A DNA stretch of 64,000 bases from Anaerococcus vaginimassiliensis (lineage in GTDB: Bacteria; Bacillota; Clostridia; Tissierellales; Peptoniphilaceae): positions 600,191-664,190 of the forward strand of contig NZ_LR130844.1 in the NCBI RefSeq assembly GCF_900626155.1, in the 5' to 3' direction. This document shows, one piece after another, positions 35,457-44,558 of the stretch. The notes under the pieces were generated by a model. It made no database searches. It saw only the letters and a list, made by a program, of their open reading frames with translations, and was not told the origin of the DNA. Positions within the stretch are counted from its first letter, which is position 1. Each line of letters begins with the position of its first letter. The position numbers and the translations under genes are program-made.

Positions 35457-35926
35457 CAGGAATATATATAATTCTTGCTATCATGGCTATTTTAATAATA
35501 GTAGAATACGCACTAATTAAGTCAATGAACAACAAACTTAGACGCCAAAAGCAAAGATATGATCATTTGCTTAGAGGTAACAACCAAGAATTAAACCTAG
35601 AAGAAGTCTTGGTTTCAATAAATGACCAACTAGAAAAATCAAACAAAGAGATAAGGACAATCGATCAAAGAGCAATTGATGCAAAAGACAAAACCATGGG
35701 AGCTGTGAGTAATATGGCGGTAGTTAACTATGATGCATTTGATGGTCAAACTAACGAGCTTTCATTTAGTCTTTGTTTGTTAGATAATTTCCATAATGGA
35801 ATAATCTTGACCAATTTATACTCTAATGATGGATCAACAATTTATGTTAAAGAAATAATAAACGGTTCTTCTGAAAAGGATTTATCTCAGAATGAGTTAG
35901 AGGCTCTAAATAAAGCAAAAAGTTAA
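35453..35926 (+). CDS. DUF4446 family protein
   Basis: A 157-residue protein with an N-terminal membrane anchor (residues 3-22, IYIILAIMAILIIVEYALI), then a coiled-coil (about 25-65), and the DUF4446 core (VVNYDAFDGQTNELSFSLCLLDNFHNGIILTNLYSNDGSTIYVKEI). This family commonly follows parB in Firmicutes. No biochemical role is known to me. Confidence 0.88.
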   Translation: MTGIYIILAIMAILIIVEYALIKSMNNKLRRQKQRYDHLLRGNNQELNLEEVLVSINDQLEKSNKEIRTIDQRAIDAKDKTMGAVSNMAVVNYDAFDGQTNELSFSLCLLDNFHNGIILTNLYSNDGSTIYVKEIINGSSEKDLSQNELEALNKAKS

Positions 35927-36004
35927 TAAAATAACTATGCTTAACTTTAAAAATTTAAGGGTATAATAGAACTGACAAACGATATTATCCACAAGGAGGA
36001 ATAG

Positions 36005-36994
36005 ATGCCAACACAAGGTATATTAGAAAATGCGAGAAAAAATATAGAAGGTAAAAATCTAAAAATTGTACTTCCAGAAGGAAGCGATGCAAGAGTACTC
36101 GCTGCAGCACTTAAACACAAAGAAGAAGGACTTTTGACACCAATAGTTTTAGGTGATCAAGGGGAAATCCAAAAAACAGCAAATAAAGAAGGTCTCAAAC
36201 TAGGAGATTTACAAATAATAAACCCACAATATTCTGAGCATTTCGACGAATTAGTAGAAAAATTTGTTGAAGCTAGACGTGGAAAAACAAGCAAAGAAGA
36301 GGCAGAGTTCTTACTAAAAACTAATGTAAACTACTTTGGTGTAATGCTTGTGAAAGCTGGTTATGCTGACGGAATGGTATCTGGTGCAGTGCACACAACA
36401 GGAGATACTATCAGACCAGCTCTACAAATTATCAGAACAAAACCAGGCGTAAACAGAGTATCTGGAGTTATGGTAATGATAGGACCTGATGGAAATCAAT
36501 TAGTATTTGCAGATACAGCTGTAAATATAACCCTAGAATCAGACGAACTTGCAGAAGTTGCTGTAGAAACAGCTAAGAGTGCGGAATCTTTCGGTATGGA
36601 TCCTTACGTTGCCCTACTTTCATTCTCAACACACGGTTCAGCTCACCACGATCTTGCAACAAAAGTTGCTAAGGCAAAAACTAGAGCATTAGAACTTGAT
36701 CCAGATTTAAGAGTAGAAGGTGAAATTCAATTTGACGCAGCAATCGATCCAATAACTGCAGCTCAAAAAGCTCCAGGATCTGAAGTAGCTGGAAAAGCAA
36801 ATGTATTTATCTTCCCAGACCTACAAGCAGGTAACATCGGTTACAAAATCGCACAAAGACTTGGCGGTTACAAGGCTCTAGGACCAATCCTTCAAGGACT
36901 TAATGCACCAGTTAACGACCTTTCAAGAGGATGTACAACTGAAGATGTTTATGAAATTGCAATAATAACAGCTTCACAAGCAGTTAACAAGTAG
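36005..36994 (+). CDS. pta: Phosphate acetyltransferase
   Basis: Interconverts acetyl-CoA and acetyl-phosphate, giving ATP when paired with acetate kinase (not in the window). 329 residues, the normal short form of the PTA_PTB family (KIVLPEGSDARVLAAALKH; VSGAVHTTGDTIRPALQII; EGEIQFDAAI; NVFIFPDLQAGNIGYKIAQRL). AAGGAGG precedes the ATG. A TATAAT at 35962-35967 is its likely -10. Typical of a fermentative anaerobe. Confidence 0.97.
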   Translation: MPTQGILENARKNIEGKNLKIVLPEGSDARVLAAALKHKEEGLLTPIVLGDQGEIQKTANKEGLKLGDLQIINPQYSEHFDELVEKFVEARRGKTSKEEAEFLLKTNVNYFGVMLVKAGYADGMVSGAVHTTGDTIRPALQIIRTKPGVNRVSGVMVMIGPDGNQLVFADTAVNITLESDELAEVAVETAKSAESFGMDPYVALLSFSTHGSAHHDLATKVAKAKTRALELDPDLRVEGEIQFDAAIDPITAAQKAPGSEVAGKANVFIFPDLQAGNIGYKIAQRLGGYKALGPILQGLNAPVNDLSRGCTTEDVYEIAIITASQAVNK

Positions 36995-37014
36995 TCATAA
37001 TAAAATTTGAATTT

Positions 37015-37046
37015 AAAAAGAGACAGTCTTTTGATTGCCTCTTTTT
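37015..37046 (+). terminator. Terminator after pta
   Basis: AAAAAGAGACAGTC (37015-37028) pairs with GATTGCCTCTTTTT (37033-37046), with one mismatch and one G-T pair, ending in five T. Confidence 0.8.
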
Positions 37047-37070
37047 CTATAAGAAATTTGAGGTGGTTTT

Positions 37071-38453
37071 ATTTTTATAGAAGAAATAAAAAATAACGCG
37101 AAAGCAGTAATTCCAATAGCTATCCTAGTAGTAATATTAAATTTTTTCGTAGGGGTTTCTAATAGGCTCTTAATAAATTTCTTTTTGGGATGCGTTGGAG
37201 TAATATTTGGCCTTGCTGTATTTTTGACAGGTGTTGAGATATCTATTTCAAAAATTGGGACCATGATGGGAGAGTTTTTGGGTAGGTTTAAATCAATTAT
37301 TTCTGTTATTATTTTTGGTATCTTTATTGGATTTGTAATATCAGTTGCAGAGCCTGACCTTTTGATTTTGGCAAATGAAATAACTAGCACTGTTGGGCTT
37401 GCCCCACAAGTTATTGTAATGATAATATCTCTTGGAGTCGGGATATTAATTTCTGTGGGTCTTTTTAGGATATTTAAAGAAATAAGGATTTCAAACTTGA
37501 TGCTAATTATCTATTCTGTGATTTTTATCTTGATGATTTTTGCAGAAGATATAGGTCATGCTATCGCCTTTGATGCTTCAGGAGCAACGACTGGAGCTAT
37601 GACGACTCCTTTTATAATTTCTCTTGGACTAGGAGTTGCATCTCTTAAGGGTGATTTATCAGAAGATGATTCATTTGGACTTGTTGGAATAGCGTCTACA
37701 GGACCAGTTCTCGCTGGACTTTTGATGAGTATGTCAATTAATCAAAGTGGGGTGGAAGTTATAGAAAAAGCGCACGAGTCAATCCTTCTAACAGGTGTTA
37801 TAAATGCGACTTTTGCTATTGTTCCAATCACAATAGTATTTTTCCTAATGAATTTACTAGTATTTAAAATAGATAAGGAGACTTTAAAAGAAATATCTAT
37901 AGGACTTTTCTACACATATTTGGGATTAATTATATTTCTAACATCAGTAGAAGGTGGATTTATGGAACTTGCAAGAGCGATGGGTGAAGGACTAAGAGAT
38001 TCTAAATTTCTTCCTTTGATAGGATTTGTTTTAGGACTATTGGTGGTTTTAGCAGAGCCAGCCGTTGCAGTTTTGGCTGAACAGGTCGAAGATGTAACAG
38101 GAGGTTCTATCCCAAGAAAGCTTATCCTAAGAGCCCTATCTATAGGAGTTGCCTTTGCGGTTATGCTTGCCATATTAAGGATAAAGATAGAAGGTTTTGC
38201 CCTCTGGATGGTCATAGTACCAGGATTTTTGATATCTTTAATTCTAGCAAGGAGAGTGCCACAAATATTTGTTGGAATCGCCTTTGATTCGGGAGGAGTT
38301 GCATCAGGACCGATGACTGCTACATTTATCCTAGCTTTCTGCCAAGGAGTAGCGGGCAATATCGCAGATGGTTTTGGGGTGATTTCTTTTGTTGCTATGA
38401 TGCCAGTCATAACTATTATGATTTTGGGAAGTATATTTAAGGGGAGAAGTTAA
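37071..38453 (+). CDS. DUF1538 membrane protein with probable ATT start
   Basis: A membrane protein of about 460 residues with two DUF1538 repeats, each with a Gly-rich signature (IAFDASGATTGAMTTPFIISLG near residue 160-180; IAFDSGGVASGPMTATFILAF near 405-425) and an AEP motif (ISVAEPDLLIL; VLAEPAVAVLAEQ). The first obvious start, a TTG at 37185, would cut off family-like sequence (IEEIKNNAKAVIPIAILVVI) that is open back to 37062. No ATG, GTG or TTG occurs in that stretch ahead of it. GAGGTGG four bases before ATT at 37071 makes this non-standard start the best candidate. A PII-like gene follows as TAATG overlap. A transport role is inferred. Confidence 0.85.
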   Translation: MFIEEIKNNAKAVIPIAILVVILNFFVGVSNRLLINFFLGCVGVIFGLAVFLTGVEISISKIGTMMGEFLGRFKSIISVIIFGIFIGFVISVAEPDLLILANEITSTVGLAPQVIVMIISLGVGILISVGLFRIFKEIRISNLMLIIYSVIFILMIFAEDIGHAIAFDASGATTGAMTTPFIISLGLGVASLKGDLSEDDSFGLVGIASTGPVLAGLLMSMSINQSGVEVIEKAHESILLTGVINATFAIVPITIVFFLMNLLVFKIDKETLKEISIGLFYTYLGLIIFLTSVEGGFMELARAMGEGLRDSKFLPLIGFVLGLLVVLAEPAVAVLAEQVEDVTGGSIPRKLILRALSIGVAFAVMLAILRIKIEGFALWMVIVPGFLISLILARRVPQIFVGIAFDSGGVASGPMTATFILAFCQGVAGNIADGFGVISFVAMMPVITIMILGSIFKGRS

Positions 38454-39052
38454 TGCAGTATATAAGAGTTATTCTACCTAGAGGAAAGGGCAGCGGCTTC
38501 ATGAAACTTCTAAAGGACAATGGAGCTTTTGGAGTTTCATGTTTTTATGGAGAAGGATCTGCCCCAAATGAAATATTAAATAAATTTCATGTAGATAAAC
38601 AAAAAAAAGAAATTGTAACAGCTCTTTTTGATAAAGAAAATACACTCATATTATTTGACAAAATCAAGGAGAAACTAAAAGGTGTAAATACAGGCATAGC
38701 CTTTGCTACATCGCTTGATAGAAAGGATTATACGATGGATTATGTATGTCTATATGTAATTTGCGATAGACACCAAGGTCAAAAGGCCATCCACATAGCT
38801 CAAGAAAACGGAGCTCGTGGAGCAACCCTTGTTCATGGAAGAGGATCAGCAGAAAATGTTAAATCACCAATATTTTTAAATATGGCAATAGAACCTGAAA
38901 AAGATATAGTGATTATGCTAATAAAAAAAGAATTAGAAGATACAATTAAGGGTAAAATATATGAAGAGATGGAACTTGGTAAAGAAGGTAAGGGGATAAT
39001 ATATTCCCTACCAGTTAGCGAAGTTTCAGGACTAGTAGAGCAAAATAATTAG
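38453..39052 (+). CDS. Tandem PII-like (GlnB-fold) regulatory protein
   Basis: A 199-residue protein of two PII-type ferredoxin-like halves, about 1-95 and 96-199. Each half has the beta-alpha ending (GVSCFYGEGSAPNE; GATLVHGRGSAENVKSPIFLNMAIEPEKDIVIML). The start overlaps the DUF1538 stop, strongly suggesting that it controls that membrane protein, much as GlnK controls AmtB. Ligand unknown. Confidence 0.85.
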   Translation: MQYIRVILPRGKGSGFMKLLKDNGAFGVSCFYGEGSAPNEILNKFHVDKQKKEIVTALFDKENTLILFDKIKEKLKGVNTGIAFATSLDRKDYTMDYVCLYVICDRHQGQKAIHIAQENGARGATLVHGRGSAENVKSPIFLNMAIEPEKDIVIMLIKKELEDTIKGKIYEEMELGKEGKGIIYSLPVSEVSGLVEQNN

Positions 39053-39060
39053 GAGATATT

Positions 39061-39369
39061 ATGAAAAAATTAAACTCAAATGAATTTAGACAAGAAGTAG
39101 AAAGTGGTAAAGGTCTTACTCTAGTAGACTTCTCAGCAACATGGTGTGGACCATGCAAGATGCAAGGACCTATCCTTGAAGAGCTTGCTTCTGAGGTGGA
39201 CTATCAAATATTTAATATTGATGTAGATGAATCAGACGATATAGCTGGTCAATACAATGTAAATGCAGTTCCTTCCCTAATGATTTTTAAGGATGGTGTA
39301 CTAAAAGATACTCTAGTAGGTTTTCACTCAAGAGAAGCTATAGAAGAAAAAATGGCTAAATTTCAATAA
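39061..39369 (+). CDS. trxA: Thioredoxin
   Basis: A 102-residue disulfide reductase with the active site W28-C-G-P-C32-K and the cis-proline loop (NAVPSLMIF). Complete. The stop overlaps the next gene by one base, so thioredoxin and its reductase are co-translated. Upstream are the PII-like and DUF1538 genes in the same operon. Confidence 0.97.
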   Translation: MKKLNSNEFRQEVESGKGLTLVDFSATWCGPCKMQGPILEELASEVDYQIFNIDVDESDDIAGQYNVNAVPSLMIFKDGVLKDTLVGFHSREAIEEKMAKFQ

Positions 39370-40235
39370 TGAGATATGATATGGCAATAATCGGCGCAGG
39401 TCCTGCAGGACTTAGCGCCGCTTTAAATGCAAAAATAAGAAATAAGTCAGTTATTATTTTCGGTGAAGATTCTAAGGCGATAGTTAAAAGTAAATCTATA
39501 AAAAACTACTTAGGATTCCCTGACATCAGTGGGTGCGAATTAAATGACAAATTTAAGGAAAGCTTAACAAGTTATGATGTAGAATATTCTAAGGAAAGAA
39601 TTCAAACTGTCTATGCCATGGGGGATTACTTTGCCCTAAGCTTAAAAGATAATACTATGATAGAGGCAAGCTCTGTAATAGTGGCAACAGGCATAGATCT
39701 TAAAAAAGATTTGGTTAATGAAGAAAAGTTCTTCGCCAATGGTGTAAATTATTGTGCAACATGCGATGCTGCCTTGTACAAGGGAAAAGAAGTTGTAGTC
39801 ATAGGTTATAACGAAGAAAGTGTAGAAGAAGCAAACTTCACAGCAGAAATCGTAGGCAAGGTAAGTTATGTAAACATGTACAAAAGAGGTGTGAAACTAA
39901 ATTCTGGTATAGATGTAATAGAAGGAGAAATCCCTCTTGGCTTCATAGGAGAAGATAGGGCAAGTAAATTAGAATTTAAGTCTGGTAAGAAACTTTCTGC
40001 TGATGGATTTTTCATAATAAAAGACTCATCCAAGCCTCAAAGGTTGATTCCATCTGTAAAATTAGACGGAAATCATATTTTGGTAGATAATAAAATGGCT
40101 ACAAATATTAGAGGACTATACGCAGCAGGAGATATAACAGGCGAGCCTTATCAAATAATGAAAGCAGTAGGTCAAGGTCAGATAGCAAGTTTAAATGCAG
40201 TAAAATATCTAAGTAAACTTAAAAACAAAGAATGA
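39369..40235 (+). CDS. Thioredoxin reductase-like flavoprotein, probably not NADPH-dependent
   Basis: A 288-residue FAD disulfide reductase with GAGPAGLSAA (FAD, residues 9-18), the redox pair C129-A-T-C132 and the C-terminal FAD motif GLYAAGDITGEP. The canonical NADPH motif GxGxxA is replaced by GYNEES (146-151), and the following HRRxxxR is replaced by MYKRGVKL. Those losses are the hallmark of the ferredoxin/flavin-dependent thioredoxin reductases described in clostridia. It sits one base after trxA, so thioredoxin is its likely substrate. The electron donor is an inference. Confidence 0.88.
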   Translation: MRYDMAIIGAGPAGLSAALNAKIRNKSVIIFGEDSKAIVKSKSIKNYLGFPDISGCELNDKFKESLTSYDVEYSKERIQTVYAMGDYFALSLKDNTMIEASSVIVATGIDLKKDLVNEEKFFANGVNYCATCDAALYKGKEVVVIGYNEESVEEANFTAEIVGKVSYVNMYKRGVKLNSGIDVIEGEIPLGFIGEDRASKLEFKSGKKLSADGFFIIKDSSKPQRLIPSVKLDGNHILVDNKMATNIRGLYAAGDITGEPYQIMKAVGQGQIASLNAVKYLSKLKNKE

Positions 40236-40245
40236 AAACATAAAA

Positions 40246-40272
40246 ACCACAAAGGAAAACTTTGTGGTAGTC
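40246..40272 (+). terminator. Weak terminator-like hairpin after the reductase
   Basis: ACCACAAAG/CTTTGTGGT, a perfect 9-bp stem (40246-40254, 40260-40268) with a five-base loop. It lacks a good T tail on the plus strand; on the minus strand five T follow it. The rest of 40236-40503 holds AT-rich sequence and the marR promoter. Confidence 0.5.
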
Positions 40273-40456
40273 TTACATAAATATTAAGATATAAATCGTA
40301 AAAAATATAAAAAAAACAATATATTATAAAAGAATATTTAAACTATTGACCGACTATAATTATAAAAGTACCATAATTAAGTCTTACTTTCACAGGATCT
40401 TAAATTATGTGGAAAATATATGTAAAATATAAATAAGTTTTATTGAAAAAATTTAA

Positions 40457-40486
40457 CTTATATGTAAGATAATATTATAGTATAAT
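40457..40486 (+). promoter_or_regulatory. marR-ftsH promoter with near-palindrome
   Basis: TATAAT at 40481-40486 is preceded at the -35 position by the near-palindrome CTTATATGTAAG (40457-40468). A MarR operator over the -35 would allow autoregulation; this is speculative. Confidence 0.4.
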
Positions 40487-40503
40487 TATTTCTAGGAGGA
40501 AAT

Positions 40504-40977
40504 ATGACCAAAAAGCATATTGATTTTTTTGAATTCAATAATTCCATATTCTCGATGATTAGAGAAATTTCACATAAAATTGATCTTTTGTTGCAAGATA
40601 CAGCAAGCGAACTAGAAATTACACCTTTGCAATTAAAAATGATAATAACTCTATACGCAAACAGGGAAAAACCTGTTTCCATAGGTAGCCTTGGAAAAGC
40701 TATAGGAATTACAGGTGGAAATATATCAAATATATGTAAAAGACTTGAAAAACAAGGCTTTGTTGATAGAGTAAGAAGCGAAGAAGATGAACGTGTAGTA
40801 AATGTTATGTTGACAGATAAGGGAAATGATGCAGCTTGTATGGTGGATGACTATTTCCAAAAAATCAGAAAAGATATACCTGAAGATGGAATAGACTTAA
40901 ACCTACAAACAATTATCGATGAGCTAGAAGCCCTAGAAATGCTTTTAGATAAATATATAGCTAGGAGTGGTTTATAA
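40504..40977 (+). CDS. MarR-family transcriptional regulator
   Basis: A 157-residue winged-helix protein. The core (PLQLKMIITLYANREKPVSIGSLGKAIGITGGNISNICKRLEKQGFVDRVRSEEDERVVNVMLTDKG) has the MarR wing DERVVNVMLT. Its target is probably itself and the adjacent ftsH, with which it overlaps as TAATG. The ligand is unknown. Confidence 0.9.
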   Translation: MTKKHIDFFEFNNSIFSMIREISHKIDLLLQDTASELEITPLQLKMIITLYANREKPVSIGSLGKAIGITGGNISNICKRLEKQGFVDRVRSEEDERVVNVMLTDKGNDAACMVDDYFQKIRKDIPEDGIDLNLQTIIDELEALEMLLDKYIARSGL

Positions 40978-42932
40978 TGACAAACAAAAATAAAGGCAAA
41001 AAACCTCTATTATATTATTGGTTAGTTGCCATTGTAATATTTTTAGTAGTCCACTTTGCCCTAAATCCTATAGCTACGGATGAAAGTGTCAAAGAGGTTA
41101 GCTACTCACAATTTGTAGATATGATCGATAACGATCAAGTAACTGAAGTGTCAAAAGATGACCAAAAATATACCTTCAAAGCTAAGGTAGATAATGACGA
41201 AAAAGTCTATGAAACTGGTTTATGGCAAGATACTGATTTAACAGAAAGACTATTAGAAGCTAAGAAGAGAAACGACAAACTAGTATTTAAACAAGAGATA
41301 GAAACAAGGATGAATCCTTATTTATCCCTATTCCTAACAAGTATACTACCATTATTATTCATATGGATAATATTTATGTTTGCGTCAAGATCACTTACAA
41401 AAACTATGGGTGGTCGTGGCGGTGCGGACTTCATGAACTTCGGTAAGTCTAACGCCAAAATATATGTTGAAAATAAAACAGGAAAGACCTTCAAGGACGT
41501 TGCAGGTCAGGAAGAGGCTAAAGATTCTCTAAGTGAGATAGTTGATTTCCTTCATAATCCTGGAAAATATAAGGAAATTGGAGCTAAAGTTCCTAAGGGA
41601 GTTTTATTAGTAGGACCTCCAGGAACAGGTAAAACCTTGATGGCGCAAGCTGTTGCAGGAGAGGCAAACGTACCATTTTTCTCAATATCAGGTTCTGAAT
41701 TTGTTGAGATGTTCGTAGGTATGGGTGCAAGCAAGGTTCGTGATTTATTTAAACAAGCCAAAGAAAAAGCACCATGTATAGTATTTATAGACGAGATTGA
41801 TGCTATAGGTAAAAAACGTGATGTATCTGGATATTCTGGAAACGATGAACGTGAACAAACCCTAAACCAACTTTTAAATGAGATGGATGGTTTTGATGCA
41901 ACAGAGGGAGTTGTCCTTCTTGCGGCAACTAACAGACCAGAAATCCTAGATCCTGCTTTAACAAGACCAGGACGTTTTGACAGACAAGTTCAAGTTGAAC
42001 TACCAGATCTAAAGGGACGTGAAGATATCCTAAAGGTTCACGCTAAAAATATCAAAAGAGAAGATGATATTGACTACGAAGAAATTGCAAAAAGAACTGC
42101 AGGAACTTCTGGTGCTGACCTTGCCAATATCATAAACGAAGGTGCTCTAAGAGCTGTAAGGGAAGGTAGAAGAAAGCTAACCCAAGAGGACTTAGAGGAA
42201 TCAATCGAAACAGTAATAGCTGGTCAACAAAGGAAAAATGCAGTTATAAGTGATGATCAAAAGAAAATTATTGCCTACCACGAGGTTGGACATGCCCTTG
42301 TTGCGGCAATACAAACTCAAAAGACTCCAGTAACAAAGATTACAATTATACCAAGAACTGGTGGAGCTTTGGGTTATACAATGACTGTAGACAAGGATGA
42401 AAAATATATAATGACTAAGCAAGAGCTATTTGATGAAATAGTTACATTTGCTGGAGGTAGATCTGCAGAAGAGTTGATATTTAATACCAAAACAACTGGT
42501 GCGTCAAATGATATCGAAAGAGCTACAGCTATAGCTAGGAATATGGTTACTATTTACGGTATGGATGAGGACTTTGACTTCATGCAACTAGAACAAATCC
42601 AAGGTAAATACCTAGGTGGTCAAAGATCTATGATAGTTTCTGATGGTACTGGAGATAAGGTAGACGAAAAAGTTGCTAAAATCATTGCCGCAGCTCATAT
42701 GAGAGCTATAGAAATCTTAAAAGATAACCTAGATAAACTTCACGAAATATCCGACTTCTTGCTTAAAGAAGAGACAATCACTGGAGAAGAGTTTATGGCT
42801 ATCTTAAATAAGAATGAAGTAATAGTCGATGAAGAAGAAAACGATGAAGATGAACAAAAAATAATAACAGAAGATTTATCTGATAAGGGCTCTGATTCTA
42901 TTGAAGATGAAAATTCAAATACAGATATATAA
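40977..42932 (+). CDS. ftsH: ATP-dependent zinc metalloprotease FtsH
   Basis: A membrane-anchored AAA+ protease for quality control of membrane and regulatory proteins. 651 residues: TM1 (about 11-28), extracytoplasmic domain, TM2 (about 112-132), AAA+ with GPPGTGKT and the SRH region [21 protein letters not shown], then the zinc site HEVGHAL. The tail is acidic (EEENDEDEQ). It is joined to marR by a start-stop overlap and ends at a strong terminator. Confidence 0.97.
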   Translation: MTNKNKGKKPLLYYWLVAIVIFLVVHFALNPIATDESVKEVSYSQFVDMIDNDQVTEVSKDDQKYTFKAKVDNDEKVYETGLWQDTDLTERLLEAKKRNDKLVFKQEIETRMNPYLSLFLTSILPLLFIWIIFMFASRSLTKTMGGRGGADFMNFGKSNAKIYVENKTGKTFKDVAGQEEAKDSLSEIVDFLHNPGKYKEIGAKVPKGVLLVGPPGTGKTLMAQAVAGEANVPFFSISGSEFVEMFVGMGASKVRDLFKQAKEKAPCIVFIDEIDAIGKKRDVSGYSGNDEREQTLNQLLNEMDGFDATEGVVLLAATNRPEILDPALTRPGRFDRQVQVELPDLKGREDILKVHAKNIKREDDIDYEEIAKRTAGTSGADLANIINEGALRAVREGRRKLTQEDLEESIETVIAGQQRKNAVISDDQKKIIAYHEVGHALVAAIQTQKTPVTKITIIPRTGGALGYTMTVDKDEKYIMTKQELFDEIVTFAGGRSAEELIFNTKTTGASNDIERATAIARNMVTIYGMDEDFDFMQLEQIQGKYLGGQRSMIVSDGTGDKVDEKVAKIIAAAHMRAIEILKDNLDKLHEISDFLLKEETITGEEFMAILNKNEVIVDEEENDEDEQKIITEDLSDKGSDSIEDENSNTDI

Positions 42933-42939
42933 GATAATT

Positions 42940-42971
42940 AAGTTCCAAGCCAAGGCTTGGGACTTTTTTTG
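42940..42971 (+). terminator. Terminator after ftsH
   Basis: AAGTTCCAAGCC/GGCTTGGGACTT, a 12-bp stem (one G-T pair) with a two-base loop, followed by seven T. Confidence 0.9.
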
Positions 42972-43010
42972 TGGAAAAAATTATATTTCTACCACAAATT
43001 CACCCCTATA

Positions 43011-43039
43011 TTGACTTGAAATTATGAAAACGATATGAT
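43011..43039 (+). promoter_or_regulatory. Promoter of the Gate-domain membrane protein
   Basis: TTGACT, a 17-base spacer and TATGAT. The transcript would have about 125 bases of leader before the ATG at 43171. I do not recognise a riboswitch in it. Confidence 0.65.
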
Positions 43040-43170
43040 TTATCTAAGAAAATATATAGGCTCTACGTATTAATTTCAACTATAGAAAAGCTGATATATA
43101 AATAGTGAAAACGTATACAACGATGGAGTCTATACAATTTTTATATAATCATTTATCATTAGGAGATATT

Positions 43171-44310
43171 ATGAAAAGTAGTTACAAAAAGAACATAACG
43201 ATAGAAAATTTCTTATTTATTCTAGTATTTTTTGGAATGTTTGGCTGGATAGGAAAAATCATGGGGCCAACCAATATGCTATCCACAGTTATGAATACAG
43301 CTTATAGATTACTGATGGATACATGTTTTTACATAATGGGTATATCGGTAGTAGCAGGAGCTTTGTCGAGCTTATTTTCTGAGTTTGGTTTTATCGCTTT
43401 AGTTGATGTATTATTATCAAAGATTATGAAGCCGATTTATAACCTTCCAGGTGCCTCATCTTTGGGTATATTAAACTGCTACTTATCAGATAACCCTGCT
43501 ATACTAACCCTAGCTGATGAAGATAACTTCAAGAAATATTTTAGAAAATTTCAAATGCCAGCCTTATGTAACATAGGAACATCGTTTGGTATGGGGTTAA
43601 TTGTAACAACAACTATGTTTGCCCTGCCTGTAGAAGGAGCTGTGAAAGCATCTCTGGTTGGAAATCTCGGTGCTTTTGTAGGTTCTATTGTGTCAGTTAG
43701 GATAATGCTAAGATTTACTAAAAAATACTATGGTACAGAAGATATGGTCGAAGTAAGAAGCGTAATAGATGTACCTGAAGGACATAGGATTATTAGAGAT
43801 GGATCATTTGGATCGAGAGCAATCGAAGCAATCTTACACGGCGGCAAGAGTGGCGTTGATATGGGGATGGCAATCATTCCTGGAGTAATAACTATTTGTA
43901 CAGTTGTAATGCTTCTTACTAATAAAATGCCAGCAGGTGGCTATACAGGTCAAATTGGCGAGGGAGTTGCCTTTCTTCCTTGGCTAGGGCAAAAATTATC
44001 CTTTATCTTAAGTCCTATATTTGGCTTTACAAGTGATAGTTTTATCGCAGTACCAATAACAGCCCTAGGGTCTGCAGGTGCAGCTCTTGGAGTAGTAAAA
44101 GAATTTGCAGGTGGTGGATTAGTCACAGGAAATGACATAGCAGTATTTACAGCTATGTGTATGTGTTGGTCAGGATATTTGTCTACTCACATTGCTATGA
44201 TGGATGCTTTAGGTACAAAAGAGATGACAAGCTCAGCAATTCTTGCCCACACTATAGGTGGTCTATGTGCAGGATTTGCAGCTCATATTTTTTCCTTGGT
44301 TTTATTATAG
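43171..44310 (+). CDS. Gate / nucleoside-recognition domain membrane protein
   Basis: A 379-residue multi-pass membrane protein. It resembles the CD0519/CD1768 or YjiH-like membrane proteins with nucleoside-recognition (Gate) domains: an N-terminal half (MDTCFYIMGISVVAGALSSLFSEFG; IYNLPGASSLGILNCYLSDNPAILTLADE) and a C-terminal half (PLSP-type loops, SAGAALGVVKEFAGGG; CMCWSGYLSTHIAMMDALG). Substrate is unknown; family names differ between databases. The ATG at 43171 follows AGGAGAT. An in-frame GTG at 43105 lacks an RBS and adds 22 poorly hydrophobic residues. Confidence 0.82.
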   Translation: MKSSYKKNITIENFLFILVFFGMFGWIGKIMGPTNMLSTVMNTAYRLLMDTCFYIMGISVVAGALSSLFSEFGFIALVDVLLSKIMKPIYNLPGASSLGILNCYLSDNPAILTLADEDNFKKYFRKFQMPALCNIGTSFGMGLIVTTTMFALPVEGAVKASLVGNLGAFVGSIVSVRIMLRFTKKYYGTEDMVEVRSVIDVPEGHRIIRDGSFGSRAIEAILHGGKSGVDMGMAIIPGVITICTVVMLLTNKMPAGGYTGQIGEGVAFLPWLGQKLSFILSPIFGFTSDSFIAVPITALGSAGAALGVVKEFAGGGLVTGNDIAVFTAMCMCWSGYLSTHIAMMDALGTKEMTSSAILAHTIGGLCAGFAAHIFSLVLL

Positions 44311-44334
44311 TATTTTTTAATTAAAATCAGTTTT

Positions 44335-44353
44335 AGCCCTACGGGGCTTTTTC
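44335..44353 (+). terminator. Terminator after the Gate-domain gene
   Basis: A short GC-rich stem AGCCC/GGGCT with a TACG tetraloop, followed by five T. Confidence 0.75.
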
Positions 44354-44486
44354 TTATGTTTAAATTTACGAAAGTTTGACCTAAGGGTAAGGATATTTTA
44401 TTATAAATTTGTAAAAATCATAAAATTTAGTACATTATTATTCTAAAATTAAGTTAATACATAAGAAAAAAATTTATTTATTTAAT

Positions 44487-44517
44487 TTGACATTAACCTT
44501 AGGTAAATCCATATAAT
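44487..44517 (+). promoter_or_regulatory. MerR-type promoter of the GDPD-MFS operon
   Basis: TTGACA (44487-44492) and TATAAT (44512-44517) are separated by 19 bases, two more than usual. The spacer carries the dyad TTAACCTTAGGTAAA. MerR regulators activate such long-spacer promoters by twisting the DNA. A related inverted copy (CCTAAGGGTAA) lies at about 44380-44390 beside another TTGACC. A MerR gene closes the same locus. Confidence 0.6.
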
Positions 44518-44558
44518 ATAAGAACAAGAAATCATTTTCCTAAAATAAGGAGGAATTT

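Noticed and set aside
37910-38410. Reverse frame inside the DUF1538 gene (166 codons)
   Set aside because: Antisense shadow of a membrane protein gene; no RBS.
38491-38505. CTTCATGAAACTT as a further parS copy
   Set aside because: Only the central part matches; the left arm (TGTTTCA) is not present.
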